A DNA stretch of 64,000 nucleotides from Sphaerisporangium sp. TRM90804 (lineage in GTDB: Bacteria; Actinomycetota; Actinomycetes; Streptosporangiales; Streptosporangiaceae), in the NCBI RefSeq assembly GCF_029846175.1, contig NZ_JARWAC010000006.1:1-64000 (forward strand). The letters run 5' to 3'. This document shows positions 36,329 through 50,094 of the stretch, in pieces. Positions within the stretch are counted from its first letter, which is position 1, and the number at the start of each line of letters is the position of its first letter. The translations under genes and the position numbers were made by a program. Under the pieces are notes generated by a model. The model was not told the DNA's origin. It searched no databases and worked only from the letters and a program-made list of their open reading frames with translations.

Positions 36329-38227
36329 ATGCCCCCCGAGCGCACGTACGGGCACCTGCCGTTCGGTGCCTGGCCCTCGCCCATCTCCTCCGCGCACGTC
36401 GCCCGCGCCGGGCTTCGCCCCGGCTACCCCACCGTGCTCGGCCGACAGGTCTGGTGGGAGGAGGACCGCCCCGCCGAGGGCGGGAGGCGCACCATCGTGC
36501 ACCACGCCGCCGACGGCGCCCGCACCGAGCTGCTGCCGTCCCCCTGGGACGCCCGCACCCGCGTCCACGAGTACGGCGGGCGGTCCTACGCCGTGGCCCC
36601 GGGGGTGGGCGTCGTGTTCGCCAACCACGCCGACCAGCGGCTCTACCTCGTCGGGTTCGAGGGCGCCGGGCGCGCCCTCCCCCGGGCGATCACCCCAGAG
36701 CCCGAGATCGGCTCTGGCCTTCGGTACGCCGACCTCGTGGTCCACGGCGACGAGGTGTGGTGCGTCCAGGAACGGCACACCGGCGGCGGCAAGGTGTTCC
36801 GCTCGATCGTCTCCGTGCCGCTCGACGGGGACACCGAGCCGCGCCAGCGGGCGGGCGGCAGCGACTTCTACGCCTTCCCCGCCATCTCCCCCGACGGCGC
36901 CCATCTCGCCTACATCTGCTGGGACCATCCGCGCATGCCGTGGGTGGGCACCGAGCTGCGCGTCACCCGGCTGTCCGGCGGCGGCTCGTGGTGCGTCAAG
37001 GGCGGCCCGTCCGAGTCGGTCCTCGCGCCGCGCTGGAAGGACACCCGCACCCTGTACGCCGTCTCCGACGCGTCGGGCTGGTGGAACCTCCAGCAGATCG
37101 CGATCGACGGCTCCGGCGCGCGGGCGCTGCACCCGGCCGAGGAGGAGTTCGCCTGGGCGCTCGGCGAGCTCGGCGGCGCGCCGTACGCCGTGCTCGACGA
37201 CGGCAGGCTCGCGGTGCTGCACGGCCGGGGCGACATGCGGCTCGGCCTGCTCGACCCCGCCACCGGCGCGCTCACCGACCTCGACACCCCCTACGACGGC
37301 TGGGTGCCGTGCCTGAGCGCCGACGGCTCCACCCTGTGCGGCGTCGCCTACGGGGCGGCGGTATCGCGCACGGTGGTGCGGGTCGACACCGCCACCGGGC
37401 GCACGGAGGGGCTGCGGCGCGATGTCGAGACGGCCGACGCCGCCTACCTGCCGGTCCCCCGGCCCGTCGAGATCCACAGCCGTCTCGGGCGCCGGGTGCA
37501 CGCCTACCTCTACCCGCCCGCCAACCCGGCGGTCACCGTCGCCGAGGCGGCGCCGCCGTACGTCGTGTTCGTGCACGGCGGCCCCACCTCGCACAGCACC
37601 ACCGCGCTCGACCTGCACAAGGCCTACCTGACCAGCAGGGGCATCGGCGTGCTCGACGTCAACTACGGAGGGTCGACCGGCTACGGGCGCGACTACCGCG
37701 ACCGGCTGCGCGGCCGGTGGGGCGTCGTCGACGTCGAGGACACGGTCGCCGCCGCCGAGTGGCTGCTGTCGGAGGGGCTGGCCGACCCCCAGCGCATCGC
37801 GATCAGGGGCGGCAGCGCCGGCGGGTGGACCACCATGGCGGCCTGCTGCGCCTCCGGGGTGTTCTGCGGCGGCGTGTCCATCGCGGGCGTCAGCTCGCTG
37901 GCCCCGTTCGCCGCGGCCACCCACGACTTCGAGTCGAGGTACGTCGAGTGGCTGGTGGGCCCGAGCGACCCCCTGCTCTACGCCTCCCGCGAGCCGCTGG
38001 CCAGGGCCGGGCAGGTCGACTGCCCGATGCTGCTCCTGCAGGGCCAGGACGACCCCATCGTCCCGCCGGCCCAGTCGGAGGCGTTCGTGGCCGCGCTGAC
38101 CGAGCGCGGCGTGCCCTGCACCTACCTCGCCTTCGAGGGCGAGGCGCACGGCTTCCGCAGGTCCGAGACACGAAGCGCCGCCCTCGCCGCCGAGATGGCG
38201 TTCTACCTCCAGCTCTTCCGCCTCTGA
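36329..38227 (+). CDS. Prolyl oligopeptidase family (S9) serine peptidase
   Basis: 632 residues, no signal peptide. The N-terminal beta-propeller (about 50-370) shows WD-like blades (FYAFPAISPDGAHLAYICWD, WKDTRTLYAVSDASGWWNL). The C-terminal alpha/beta hydrolase has the nucleophile GGSAGGW, the Asp in QGQDDPIVPP and the His in GEAHGF; HGGPTSHS is the oxyanion strand. It is an acylaminoacyl-peptidase/dipeptidyl-peptidase-type enzyme that cleaves short peptides in the cytoplasm. CAGGAT lies 6 bases before ATG 36329, so it may be leaderless. Confidence 0.9.
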   Translation: MPPERTYGHLPFGAWPSPISSAHVARAGLRPGYPTVLGRQVWWEEDRPAEGGRRTIVHHAADGARTELLPSPWDARTRVHEYGGRSYAVAPGVGVVFANHADQRLYLVGFEGAGRALPRAITPEPEIGSGLRYADLVVHGDEVWCVQERHTGGGKVFRSIVSVPLDGDTEPRQRAGGSDFYAFPAISPDGAHLAYICWDHPRMPWVGTELRVTRLSGGGSWCVKGGPSESVLAPRWKDTRTLYAVSDASGWWNLQQIAIDGSGARALHPAEEEFAWALGELGGAPYAVLDDGRLAVLHGRGDMRLGLLDPATGALTDLDTPYDGWVPCLSADGSTLCGVAYGAAVSRTVVRVDTATGRTEGLRRDVETADAAYLPVPRPVEIHSRLGRRVHAYLYPPANPAVTVAEAAPPYVVFVHGGPTSHSTTALDLHKAYLTSRGIGVLDVNYGGSTGYGRDYRDRLRGRWGVVDVEDTVAAAEWLLSEGLADPQRIAIRGGSAGGWTTMAACCASGVFCGGVSIAGVSSLAPFAAATHDFESRYVEWLVGPSDPLLYASREPLARAGQVDCPMLLLQGQDDPIVPPAQSEAFVAALTERGVPCTYLAFEGEAHGFRRSETRSAALAAEMAFYLQLFRL

Positions 38228-38350
38228 ACGTCCCGCCCGGCGGCGGGCGAACCCGGCGGGAAGAGGCGGGCGATCTGATCGGGCCGCCGAGAGCCCGGCC
38301 GCCCGCGCCCGCCGGACCCACCGGCGCCGGGGGCGCGACGGCCGTGGCCG

Positions 38351-39970
38351 TCAGCGGGCGAATTCGGTGGCGCGCGACTCGCGGACGACGGTGATCCTGA
38401 TCTGGCCGGGGTAGGTCAGCTCCTCCTCGACCTGCTTGGCGACGTCGCGGGCGATCACCTGGGCCTGGATGTCGTCGACCCCATCCGGCCGCACCATCAC
38501 CCTGATCTCGCGGCCCGCCTGCATGGCGAACACCTTCTCCACGCCCTCGTAGGACTGCGCGATCTCCTCCAGCCGCTCCAGCCGCTTGACGTACGCCTCC
38601 AGCGACTCGCGCCGCGCGCCCGGGCGGCTGCCGCTGATGGCGTCGGCGGCCTGGGTGAGCACCGCCTCGACGGTGCGGACCTCCACCTCGTTGTGGTGGG
38701 CCTCGATGGCGTGCACGACGTCCTCGTGCTCGCCGTACCGGCGGGCGATCTCGGCGCCGATGAGGGCGTGGCTGCCCTCGACCTCGTGGGTGAGCGCCTT
38801 GCCGATGTCGTGCAGCACGGTGCACCGCTTGAGCAGCATGGGGTCCAGGCGCAGCTCGGAGGCCATGATGCCCGCGATGTGCGCCGCCTCGATGAGGTGC
38901 TTCAGCACGTTCTGCCCGTACGAGGTGCGGTAGCGGAGCTGGCCGAGCAGCGTGACGAGCTCGGGATGCATGTCGGTGATGCCCAGCTCCACGAGGGCGT
39001 CCTCACCGGCCCGGACACAGAGCTGCTTGACCTCGTCCTTGCTGCGCTCGTGGGCCTCCTCGATGCGCTGCGGGTGGATGCGACCGTCCAGGACGAGCTT
39101 CTCCAGCGTCAGCCGGGCCGTCTCGCGGCGGACGGGGTCGAAGCACGACAGCAGCACGGCCTCGGGGGTGTCGTCGATGATGAGGTTGACGCCGGTCGTG
39201 GACTCGAAGGCGCGGATGTTGCGCCCCTCACGGCCGATGATGCGGCCCTTCATCTCGTCGCCGGGCAGGTGCAGCACGCTGACCACCGACTCGGCCGTCT
39301 GCTCGGTCGCCACCCGCTGCACCGCCAGGGTCACGATCTTGCAGGCGCGCTTCTCGCCCTCCTTGCGCGCCTCGCTCTCGATCTCCCGGACGATCAGCGC
39401 GGCCTCGCGCTTGGCCTGGTTCTCGATGGTCGTCACCAGCTCGGCCTTCGCCTGGTCGGCGGTGAGCCCGGCGACCCGTTCGAGTGCCTCCCGCTGCTTG
39501 TGCTCGATCTGGTCGAGCGCCTTGCGCCGGTCGGCGAGCTCGTTCTCGGAGTCGCTCAGCTTGCGAGACTGGTCGGCCTGCCGGCGAGCCTCCTCGTCCA
39601 GCCGCTCCTCGCGCTCGGCCAGGCGGTTCTCCCGGCGTTCGAGATCGGCCCTGAGCTCCTTGATCTCGTGCTTGAGGGAGCGGGTCTCCTCCTCGACCTC
39701 CTGACGCATCCGCAGCGCGCCCTCCGAGGCGGCCTCCGCCCTGCGGATCACCTCGCCGGCGTCGCTCTCGGCCTTGACTCGGATCTGCGCGCTCTCGCGG
39801 CGGGCCTCCTCCAGCTCGGCCTGGACGTCGGCGAGCTGGTCGGGGGTCGGGCCGCGGCCGGGGGACCTGTCACCGCCGGTGCGGCGTATCAACACCACGA
39901 GCGCGACAATCGCGATGCCTGCCAGCAGGACGACCGCTACCGCCAGCATGATCACGATCGTCGAATCCAT
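38351..39970 (-). CDS. rny: Ribonuclease Y
   Basis: Membrane-bound endoribonuclease that starts mRNA decay. 539 residues from ATG 39970, with GAGGAGGAG upstream; the open frame extends further, but no better start exists. An N-terminal transmembrane helix (IVIMLAVAVVLLAGIAIVAL), a long Glu/Arg-rich coiled coil (about 40-200), a KH domain (LPGDEMKGRIIGREGRNIRA) and an HD domain with CTVLHDIGKALTHE and AIEAHHNE follow in the family order. A short hairpin (GACGGCC/GGCCGTC, 38337-38352) overlaps its stop. Confidence 0.95.
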   Translation of the reverse strand: MDSTIVIMLAVAVVLLAGIAIVALVVLIRRTGGDRSPGRGPTPDQLADVQAELEEARRESAQIRVKAESDAGEVIRRAEAASEGALRMRQEVEEETRSLKHEIKELRADLERRENRLAEREERLDEEARRQADQSRKLSDSENELADRRKALDQIEHKQREALERVAGLTADQAKAELVTTIENQAKREAALIVREIESEARKEGEKRACKIVTLAVQRVATEQTAESVVSVLHLPGDEMKGRIIGREGRNIRAFESTTGVNLIIDDTPEAVLLSCFDPVRRETARLTLEKLVLDGRIHPQRIEEAHERSKDEVKQLCVRAGEDALVELGITDMHPELVTLLGQLRYRTSYGQNVLKHLIEAAHIAGIMASELRLDPMLLKRCTVLHDIGKALTHEVEGSHALIGAEIARRYGEHEDVVHAIEAHHNEVEVRTVEAVLTQAADAISGSRPGARRESLEAYVKRLERLEEIAQSYEGVEKVFAMQAGREIRVMVRPDGVDDIQAQVIARDVAKQVEEELTYPGQIRITVVRESRATEFAR

Positions 39971-40377
39971 GCGCGCCAACTCCTCCTCGCGTCGCGAGCC
40001 TTGCAGCACGCGAGGGGTCACACGAGCAGCACGGAACAGCCCGACCGGGCGATTCGGGCCAGACGAATATGATCCAAGCGTCCCGGCGCCGAGGCACCTG
40101 GACGTTGGGAGTGATCGGTCTTGATCGTCCGTCGTTATGGCAATCCGCACTGCGCGGAGTAACTCCTCACTGTGGTCGAGATTAAGCGTCAGAGAGGTAA
40201 CGAGCAAGCAAAGTTCCCCCGTCAAGCCACTTTGACCCCCTAGGGGTGCCGGCGGCCGCGCCCACCGGCGGGCAGACCCGCTGGTGATCATCATTTCGGC
40301 CGTCTGGCGTGCCGCCCGATCGGGGCAATTTTTCGGCGGGCCGGCACTAAGCCGGAGGGCGGGGGTAGGTGCCTGCC
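39971..40377. other. Divergent intergenic region between rny and the F420 oxidoreductase gene
   Basis: About 400 bp, less GC-rich in 40100-40230. It contains a near-palindrome ACCCC-CTA-GGGGT (40235-40247) after TTTG and several AT-rich patches (GATTAAGCG, AATATGATCC). Promoters for both genes should lie here, but no pair of boxes is clear enough to name. The rny frame stays open through it, yet its composition is not that of a gene. Confidence 0.45.
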
Positions 40378-41343
40378 ATGGCGAACATCGGTTACACCAT
40401 GATGTGCGAGCAGACCCCGCCCAAGCAGCTCGTGCACGACGTCGTGCAGGCGGAACGTGCGGGGTTCGACTACGCCGTCATCTCCGACCACTACTTCCCC
40501 TGGCTCGAAGAGATGGGCCACTCACCGTACGCGTGGTCGGTGCTCGGCGCCGCGGCGTACGCCACCGAACGCATCCCGCTGATGACCTACGTCACCTGCC
40601 CGATCATGCGCTACCACCCCGCGGTGGTCGCGCAGAAGGCCGCGACGGTGGGGGCGATGTCCGACGGGCGCTTCACGCTCGGCCTGGGGGCCGGGGAGAA
40701 CCTCAACGAGCACGTCGTCGGGCGGGGATGGCCCCCGGCCAACATCCGCCACGAGATGTTCGGCGAGGCCGTCGAGATCATCCAGGCGCTGTTCGAAGGC
40801 GGGTACGTGAACTACCGCGGCGACCACTTCACGGTCGACTCGGCCAAGTTGTACGACCTGCCGGACGAGCCGGTGGGGATCGGCGTCGCGGCGTCGGGGT
40901 CGCAGTCGGTCGACCTGGCCGCCGAGTACGGCGACGCGCTGATCGCGGTCGAGCCCGACGCCGAGCTGGTGGAGCGCTTCCGCGCGAGCGGCGGCGAGGG
41001 CAAGCCGGTGTACGGCCAGCTCGCCATCGCCTACGACACCGACGTGGAGGCCGCCAAGGAGCGAGCCCACCGCCTGTGGCGGTGGTTCCCGGCCGGCTGG
41101 AAGGTGATGGCCGAACTTCCCGCCCCCGTCAACTTCGCGGCCTACTCCAAGTTCGTACGCCCCGACGACGTAACCGCCCAGGTGCCCTGCGGTCCCGACG
41201 TGGAACCGGTCGTCGAGGGCGTCAAGCGCTTCACCGACGCCGGCTTCACCCACGTGGCCCTCGTCCAGATAGGCGCCCCCAACCAGCGCGACTTCCTGGC
41301 CTGGTCGGAAAAGGAACTCCTCCCCGCCCTGCGCGCCCTCTAG
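40378..41343 (+). CDS. F420-dependent LLM-class oxidoreductase (TIGR03557 type)
   Basis: 321 residues from ATG 40378 (an upstream GTG 40369 is in frame). The luciferase-like TIM-barrel is indicated by FDYAVISDHYFPWLEEMGHS, LMTYVTCPIMRYHPAVVAQKAATV, FTLGLGAGENLNEHVVG and PVGIGVAASGSQSVDLAAEYGD. The family uses reduced coenzyme F420, a cofactor typical of actinomycetes; the substrate is unknown. It is a single gene on the plus strand inserted between recX and rny. Confidence 0.88.
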   Translation: MANIGYTMMCEQTPPKQLVHDVVQAERAGFDYAVISDHYFPWLEEMGHSPYAWSVLGAAAYATERIPLMTYVTCPIMRYHPAVVAQKAATVGAMSDGRFTLGLGAGENLNEHVVGRGWPPANIRHEMFGEAVEIIQALFEGGYVNYRGDHFTVDSAKLYDLPDEPVGIGVAASGSQSVDLAAEYGDALIAVEPDAELVERFRASGGEGKPVYGQLAIAYDTDVEAAKERAHRLWRWFPAGWKVMAELPAPVNFAAYSKFVRPDDVTAQVPCGPDVEPVVEGVKRFTDAGFTHVALVQIGAPNQRDFLAWSEKELLPALRAL

Positions 41344-41346
41344 ACA

Positions 41347-41381
41347 AGCCCCGGGGCAGGCGAAGTACGACAACCGGGGCT
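41347..41381 (+). terminator. Hairpin after the F420 oxidoreductase gene
   Basis: Stem AGCCCCGG (41347-41354) pairs with CCGGGGCT (41374-41381), loop 19, starting 3 bases after the stop codon. Confidence 0.6.
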
Positions 41382-41477
41382 GTCGAACGCTCACCCGAGC
41401 CGGCCGCGTGCGGGCGCCAAAGGCCCGACTCCGCTCCACGCTCTTGCGGCCCCGCGGCTCCCGCCCCGCTCCGAATG

Positions 41478-41503
41478 GCCGGACGCTCACCAGAGCGTCC
41501 GGC
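41478..41503. terminator. Hairpin downstream of recX
   Basis: A perfect 11-bp stem GCCGGACGCTC (41478-41488) with GAGCGTCCGGC (41493-41503) and an ACCA loop lies 59 bp past the recX stop, between convergent genes. Confidence 0.75.
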
Positions 41504-41561
41504 GACGAGGCCCCCGGGCGTCGAGGGCACGGACCCCGGCCGGCGATGAGCACCGGCGGGC

Positions 41562-42560
41562 TTACTCCAGGCCGTCGAGCAGGTCGTCGGCGGGCTGGCC
41601 CTCGCTTTCGAGGGCCTCGCGGACGACGCGGTAGGCCAGGGCCCCGGAGTAGCCCTTGCGGGCGAGCATGCCGGCGAGCCGCCGTACGCGGGCGGCGGGC
41701 TCGAGGCCGCGGGTGCCGGGCAGCTTGCGGGCGACGAGCGCGCGGGCCGTCTCCAGCTCCTGATCGGGGTCGAGCTGGTCGAGGGCGTCGCGGACGGTCT
41801 CCTCGGCCACGCCGCGCGTGCGCAGCTCGGCGGCGAGTGCCCGGCGGGCGAGACCGCGCCCGGCGTGCCGGGAGGTGACCCACGCCTCGGCGAACGCCTC
41901 GTCGTCGATCAACCCCACGTCGGAGAACCGGGCCAGGACGGCCTCGGACGCCTCGTCGGGGATGTTCCTCTTGCGGAGCGCCTCGGCGAGCTGCGCCCGG
42001 GTGCGCGGCGCGAGGGTCAGCAGCCGCAGGCAGACGGCACGCGCCACCACCCGCGGATCGGCCGGGGGCCCATCGGCCGCGGCGGACCCCTCCGCCGGCC
42101 CGTCGAACCCACCGCCGTTCCGAGACGGCCCGTCGAACCCACGCCCGTTCCGAGACGGCCGGTCGAACCCGCCCTCGTCACGAGACGGCCCGTCGAACCC
42201 ACCCCCGTCACGGGAACCACCCCGCTGACGGCGCCCGCCCCGCCGCCCCTCCCGGGACGACCGGCGCCCTGCGCCCGCCTCGGCACCGGGCCACTCACCT
42301 TCGCCCGCCTCGGCACCGGGCCACTCGCCCGGCTCAGCACCGGGCCACTCGCCCGCGCCGTCCAGAGCGGCGTCATCGACCCCCGCCCCAGACCGCCGGC
42401 GTCCCGCCTCCGGCGTGGTGGTCTCGGGGGCAGAGGATGTCGGCGGCCCGCCAGGCTCGACAGGGCCGGGCGCGGCGCCCGGGCTCCTCTTCGGCGGCTG
42501 CTCTATCCATGCGCCCCAGTCGCCTGGGCGAAGGCGGCCGGGGGCGTCGTCGGAAGGCAT
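41562..42560 (-). CDS. recX: RecX, regulator of RecA, with long repeat-bearing N-terminal extension
   Basis: RecX binds RecA filaments and limits their activity. The conserved part is about residues 160-332 (AVCLRLLTLAPRTRAQLAEAL, GLIDDEAFAEAWVTSR, LARRALAAELRTRGV, RRLAGMLARKGYSGALAYRVV), normal for actinobacterial RecX. The first 160 residues are unusual: Pro/Gly-rich with three copies of GEWPGAE and four copies of a ten-residue unit GGFDGPSRNG. A 19-bp gap separates it from recA, so they are co-transcribed. The extension is likely disordered, and its start could be overestimated, but ATG 42560 is the natural one after recA. Confidence 0.9.
   Translation of the reverse strand: MPSDDAPGRLRPGDWGAWIEQPPKRSPGAAPGPVEPGGPPTSSAPETTTPEAGRRRSGAGVDDAALDGAGEWPGAEPGEWPGAEAGEGEWPGAEAGAGRRSSREGRRGGRRQRGGSRDGGGFDGPSRDEGGFDRPSRNGRGFDGPSRNGGGFDGPAEGSAAADGPPADPRVVARAVCLRLLTLAPRTRAQLAEALRKRNIPDEASEAVLARFSDVGLIDDEAFAEAWVTSRHAGRGLARRALAAELRTRGVAEETVRDALDQLDPDQELETARALVARKLPGTRGLEPAARVRRLAGMLARKGYSGALAYRVVREALESEGQPADDLLDGLE
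42097..42216 (-). repeat. Four 30-bp tandem units inside recX
   Basis: Units at 42097-42126, 42127-42156, 42157-42186 and 42187-42216, each beginning GGCC(C/G)GTCGAACCC on the plus strand. They are in frame and encode ten-residue copies of the GGFDGPSRNG type. Confidence 0.9.
42273..42350 (-). repeat. Second tandem array inside recX (30- and 24-bp units)
   Basis: Copies start at 42273, 42303 and 42327 with core CGGCACCGGGCCACTC; in frame they encode GEWPGAE three times. Confidence 0.85.
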
Positions 42561-42579
42561 ACGCGATCAACCAGGGGGA

Positions 42580-43692
42580 TCAGACGTCACCCGGCTTGGG
42601 CGCCTTGGCGCCGCGGGCCGCCGGAGCGGGCGCGCCACCGCGGGCGGCGGACGCGGACGCGACCGGAGACGCCGGGGGCTCGGCGGGAACGTCGACGCGC
42701 GGCCCGACGCCGAGCTTCTCCTTGATCTTCTTCTCGATCTCGTTGGCGATGTCGGGATTGCTCTTCAGGAAGTTGCGGGCGTTCTCCTTGCCCTGCCCGA
42801 GCTGGTCGCCCTCGTAGGTGTACCAGGCGCCCGCCTTGCGGACGAAGCCGTGCTCCACGCCCATGTCGATCAGGCCGCCCTCGCGGGAGATGCCGAAGCC
42901 GTAGAGGATGTCGAAGTCGGCCACGCGGAAGGGCGGGGCCATCTTGTTCTTCACGACCTTGACCCGGGTGCGGTTGCCGACCGGCTCGGTGCCGTCCTTC
43001 AGGGTCTCGATGCGGCGTACGTCGAGCCGGACGGAGGCGTAGAACTTCAGCGCCTTGCCGCCCGTGGTGGTCTCGGGCGAGCCGAACATGACGCCGATCT
43101 TCTCGCGGAGCTGGTTGATGAAGATGGCGGTCGTGCCGGTGTTGCTCAGGGCGCCGGCCACCTTGCGCAGGGCCTGCGACATCAGCCGGGCCTGGAGGCC
43201 CACGTGGCTGTCGCCCATCTCGCCCTCGATTTCGGCCTTGGGCACCAGGGCCGCCACGGAGTCGATGACGACGAGGTCGATCGCGCCGGAGCGGATCAGC
43301 ATGTCGGCGATCTCCAGCGCCTGCTCGCCGGTGTCGGGCTGGGAGACCAGCAGGGCGTCGGTGTCGACGCCGAGCTTGCCGGCGTAGTCGGGGTCGAGGG
43401 CGTGCTCGGCGTCGATGAACGCGGCGATGCCGCCCGCCCGCTGCGCGTTGGCGACGGCGTGCAGCGCCACGGTGGTCTTACCGCTGGACTCCGGGCCGTA
43501 GATCTCGACGATGCGGCCGCGCGGGAACCCGCCGATGCCGAGGGCGACGTCGAGGGCGATGGCCCCGGTGGGGATGACTTCGATGGGAGCCCGTGCGTCA
43601 TCGCCGAGGCGCATGACAGAGCCCTTGCCGAACTGCCGCTCGATCTGGGCGAGCGCGGTCTCAAGGGCCTTCTCGCGGTCGTTGGCTGCCAT
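42580..43692 (-). CDS. recA: RecA recombinase
   Basis: ATP-dependent strand-exchange protein and co-protease of LexA. 370 residues: Walker [32 protein letters not shown], Walker [16 protein letters not shown], the L2-loop region [20 protein letters not shown] and the C-terminal KNKMAPPFR. The C-terminus is an Ala/Pro-rich tail. AGGGGG lies 7 bases upstream of ATG 43692. A LexA box and -10 element are about 100 bp upstream. Confidence 0.98.
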   Translation of the reverse strand: MAANDREKALETALAQIERQFGKGSVMRLGDDARAPIEVIPTGAIALDVALGIGGFPRGRIVEIYGPESSGKTTVALHAVANAQRAGGIAAFIDAEHALDPDYAGKLGVDTDALLVSQPDTGEQALEIADMLIRSGAIDLVVIDSVAALVPKAEIEGEMGDSHVGLQARLMSQALRKVAGALSNTGTTAIFINQLREKIGVMFGSPETTTGGKALKFYASVRLDVRRIETLKDGTEPVGNRTRVKVVKNKMAPPFRVADFDILYGFGISREGGLIDMGVEHGFVRKAGAWYTYEGDQLGQGKENARNFLKSNPDIANEIEKKIKEKLGVGPRVDVPAEPPASPVASASAARGGAPAPAARGAKAPKPGDV

Positions 43693-43791
43693 GGATTGCC
43701 CCCTGGAGGGTGTCGAGTCTTTTCCGTCGCCTGAAAGCTACGGGGTGCCACCGACAATTCCGCGAGGCGCGGCTCCGGCGTGGCGGATCCC

Positions 43792-43813
43792 AATATAGCG
43801 AACGACTGTTCGA
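43792..43813 (-). promoter_or_regulatory. LexA (SOS) box overlapping the recA promoter
   Basis: GAAC-GACT-GTTC (43800-43811), flanked as CGAAC...GTTCGA, is a full match to the actinobacterial LexA consensus. Directly next to it, on the minus strand, is TATATT (43797-43792), a likely recA -10 box. LexA bound here would cover the promoter, as expected for SOS control. Confidence 0.9.
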
Positions 43814-43880
43814 TCCGTGGAGTAACGCCCGCCGCCTCGCCGGAATCCCCGGGAGACCTCCGGCGGGGCCGGCGGGCCGG

Positions 43881-44075
43881 TCAGCGCAGCCGGGAGTCGA
43901 CGTCGGCGACCTCGCACACCGCGCGCCAGACCTCCTTGGCCGCCACTCCCTCGTCGAGGGCCTGCGTGACCGTTCGCCCGCCCAGCCCGGCGATCACGTA
44001 ATCACGCGCCCAGGACTGGGCGTACCTCTCACCGAAGTGCCGGTTCATTCGGTTCCAGAAGTCCGTCAGGCGCAT
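43881..44075 (-). CDS. DUF3046 family small protein
   Basis: 64 residues, MRLTDFWNRMNRHFGERYAQ at the start, Trp-rich N-terminus and acidic C-terminus. DUF3046 proteins are found next to recA across actinobacteria; function unknown. CATACT (44087-44082) lies 6 bases before the ATG, so it may be leaderless; GAAGG is also present but too close to act as a normal ribosome site. Confidence 0.85.
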   Translation of the reverse strand: MRLTDFWNRMNRHFGERYAQSWARDYVIAGLGGRTVTQALDEGVAAKEVWRAVCEVADVDSRLR

Positions 44076-44132
44076 CCTTCAAGTATGGTCCCGACGCCGA
44101 CCTGCGCGGACCCCGCCCCGGGCGGCGCCGGG

Positions 44133-44621
44133 TCACAGCACGCGCGAGCCGTACATCTCCCCGAGCGGGTCGGCGAGCAGTTCGAGGCGGGCGCCGTCGG
44201 GGTCGCGGAAGTAGATCGAGGCGTCGCTCTCGAGCTGGTACGGCACTCCGGCGGCGTCGAGCTTGCCCCGCAGTCTCTCCCAGTTCCCGCGCTCGACGGA
44301 GATGGCGATGTGGTGCAGCCCGCCGAGCACCTCCTGGTAGGGCCCGAGGTCGAGCCCGGGCAGGTCGAAGAAGGCCAGCAGGTTGCCGTTGCCGATGTCG
44401 AAGAAGAAGTGGTTGGACCCCTCGTAGTCGCGGTTCTCGAAGATCTCGGTCAGCGGGAACTCCAGGAGGCCCTGGTAGAAGTCGATGGTCCGCTGCACGT
44501 CGGAGCAGATCAACGCGAAATGGTGAAGGCCCCGGGCGCTGCTTTCGGGACGCTCCGCGTGCAGATGCTGCCTGCGGATCCGCTCCCTGGTCGCCTCGAT
44601 GGCCGCGTAGTCGATGCTCAT
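44133..44621 (-). CDS. VOC family (dioxygenase-like) protein
   Basis: 162 residues from ATG 44621, with GAAGG upstream. The VOC fold is marked by GLHHFALICSDVQRTIDFYQ, HFFFDIGNGNLLAFFDLPG, GLHHIAISVE and a C-terminal IYFRDPDGARLELLADP, with metal-ligand positions His and Glu. The N-terminal 30 residues are charged and helical. The substrate is unknown. It is divergent from lhr. Confidence 0.85.
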   Translation of the reverse strand: MSIDYAAIEATRERIRRQHLHAERPESSARGLHHFALICSDVQRTIDFYQGLLEFPLTEIFENRDYEGSNHFFFDIGNGNLLAFFDLPGLDLGPYQEVLGGLHHIAISVERGNWERLRGKLDAAGVPYQLESDASIYFRDPDGARLELLADPLGEMYGSRVL

Positions 44622-44758
44622 GCCTTCAGGTGACGGCCCCCGCGCCTGCCGTGTCAAGTTTTCGGTCCTCATGGTGGCAGGTCATCGCCACGCGACGGCC
44701 GGGCGCCGCCGCCGGGGCGGCGGCGCGTTCTGTCGGTGGCGAGTTGCATGATGAAGCG

Positions 44759-49711
<4,953 letters not shown>

Positions 49712-50012
49712 CCCCCACGCGGCCGATCGAACGGCCCAAGCCGCGCGCGGAGCCCACGAACAGGCGCCGGGCCACGTGAAGTACAGCGACGCCGGCCTGC
49801 CCCGGTATCGGATCGTGCCGCGCGGGCCGCTCGCGGTGGGCGTGCCGACCACGGTCGCGCCGATCACGCGGGTGGCCAGGGAGGCGCGCGACACCCAGTT
49901 CGAGCCCGAGGCCGTCTGCCGGGTGGCCCACACGGTGCCGCCCGAGACGCCGGCCGGGCTGCCGTTCGCCGACCCTCCTGACGCGCCCCGCACCAACCTC
50001 CCCCGCCGCCGC

Positions 50013-50094
50013 CGTCACCTGACCGAGCGCCGTCACCTGACCGAGCGCCGTCACCTGACCGAGCGCCGTCACCTGACCGAGCGCCGTCACCTGA
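50013..50094. repeat. Perfect 18-bp tandem array (4.6 copies)
   Basis: Units at 50013-50030, 50031-50048, 50049-50066 and 50067-50084 are identical (CGTCACCTGACCGAGCGC); a fifth, partial copy ends at 50094. Each unit holds GTCA-CC-TGAC, a dyad with two half-sites. There are no spacers, so it is not CRISPR. Confidence 0.95.

Noticed and set aside
35813-38149. 778-codon open frame antisense to the S9 peptidase
   Set aside because: Low-complexity product; the sense frame holds an intact catalytic triad.
42097-42216. CRISPR-like 30-bp repeats
   Set aside because: They are contiguous, in frame within recX and without spacers.
50013-50094. CRISPR array
   Set aside because: Units are directly contiguous 18-mers without spacers, and no cas genes are nearby.
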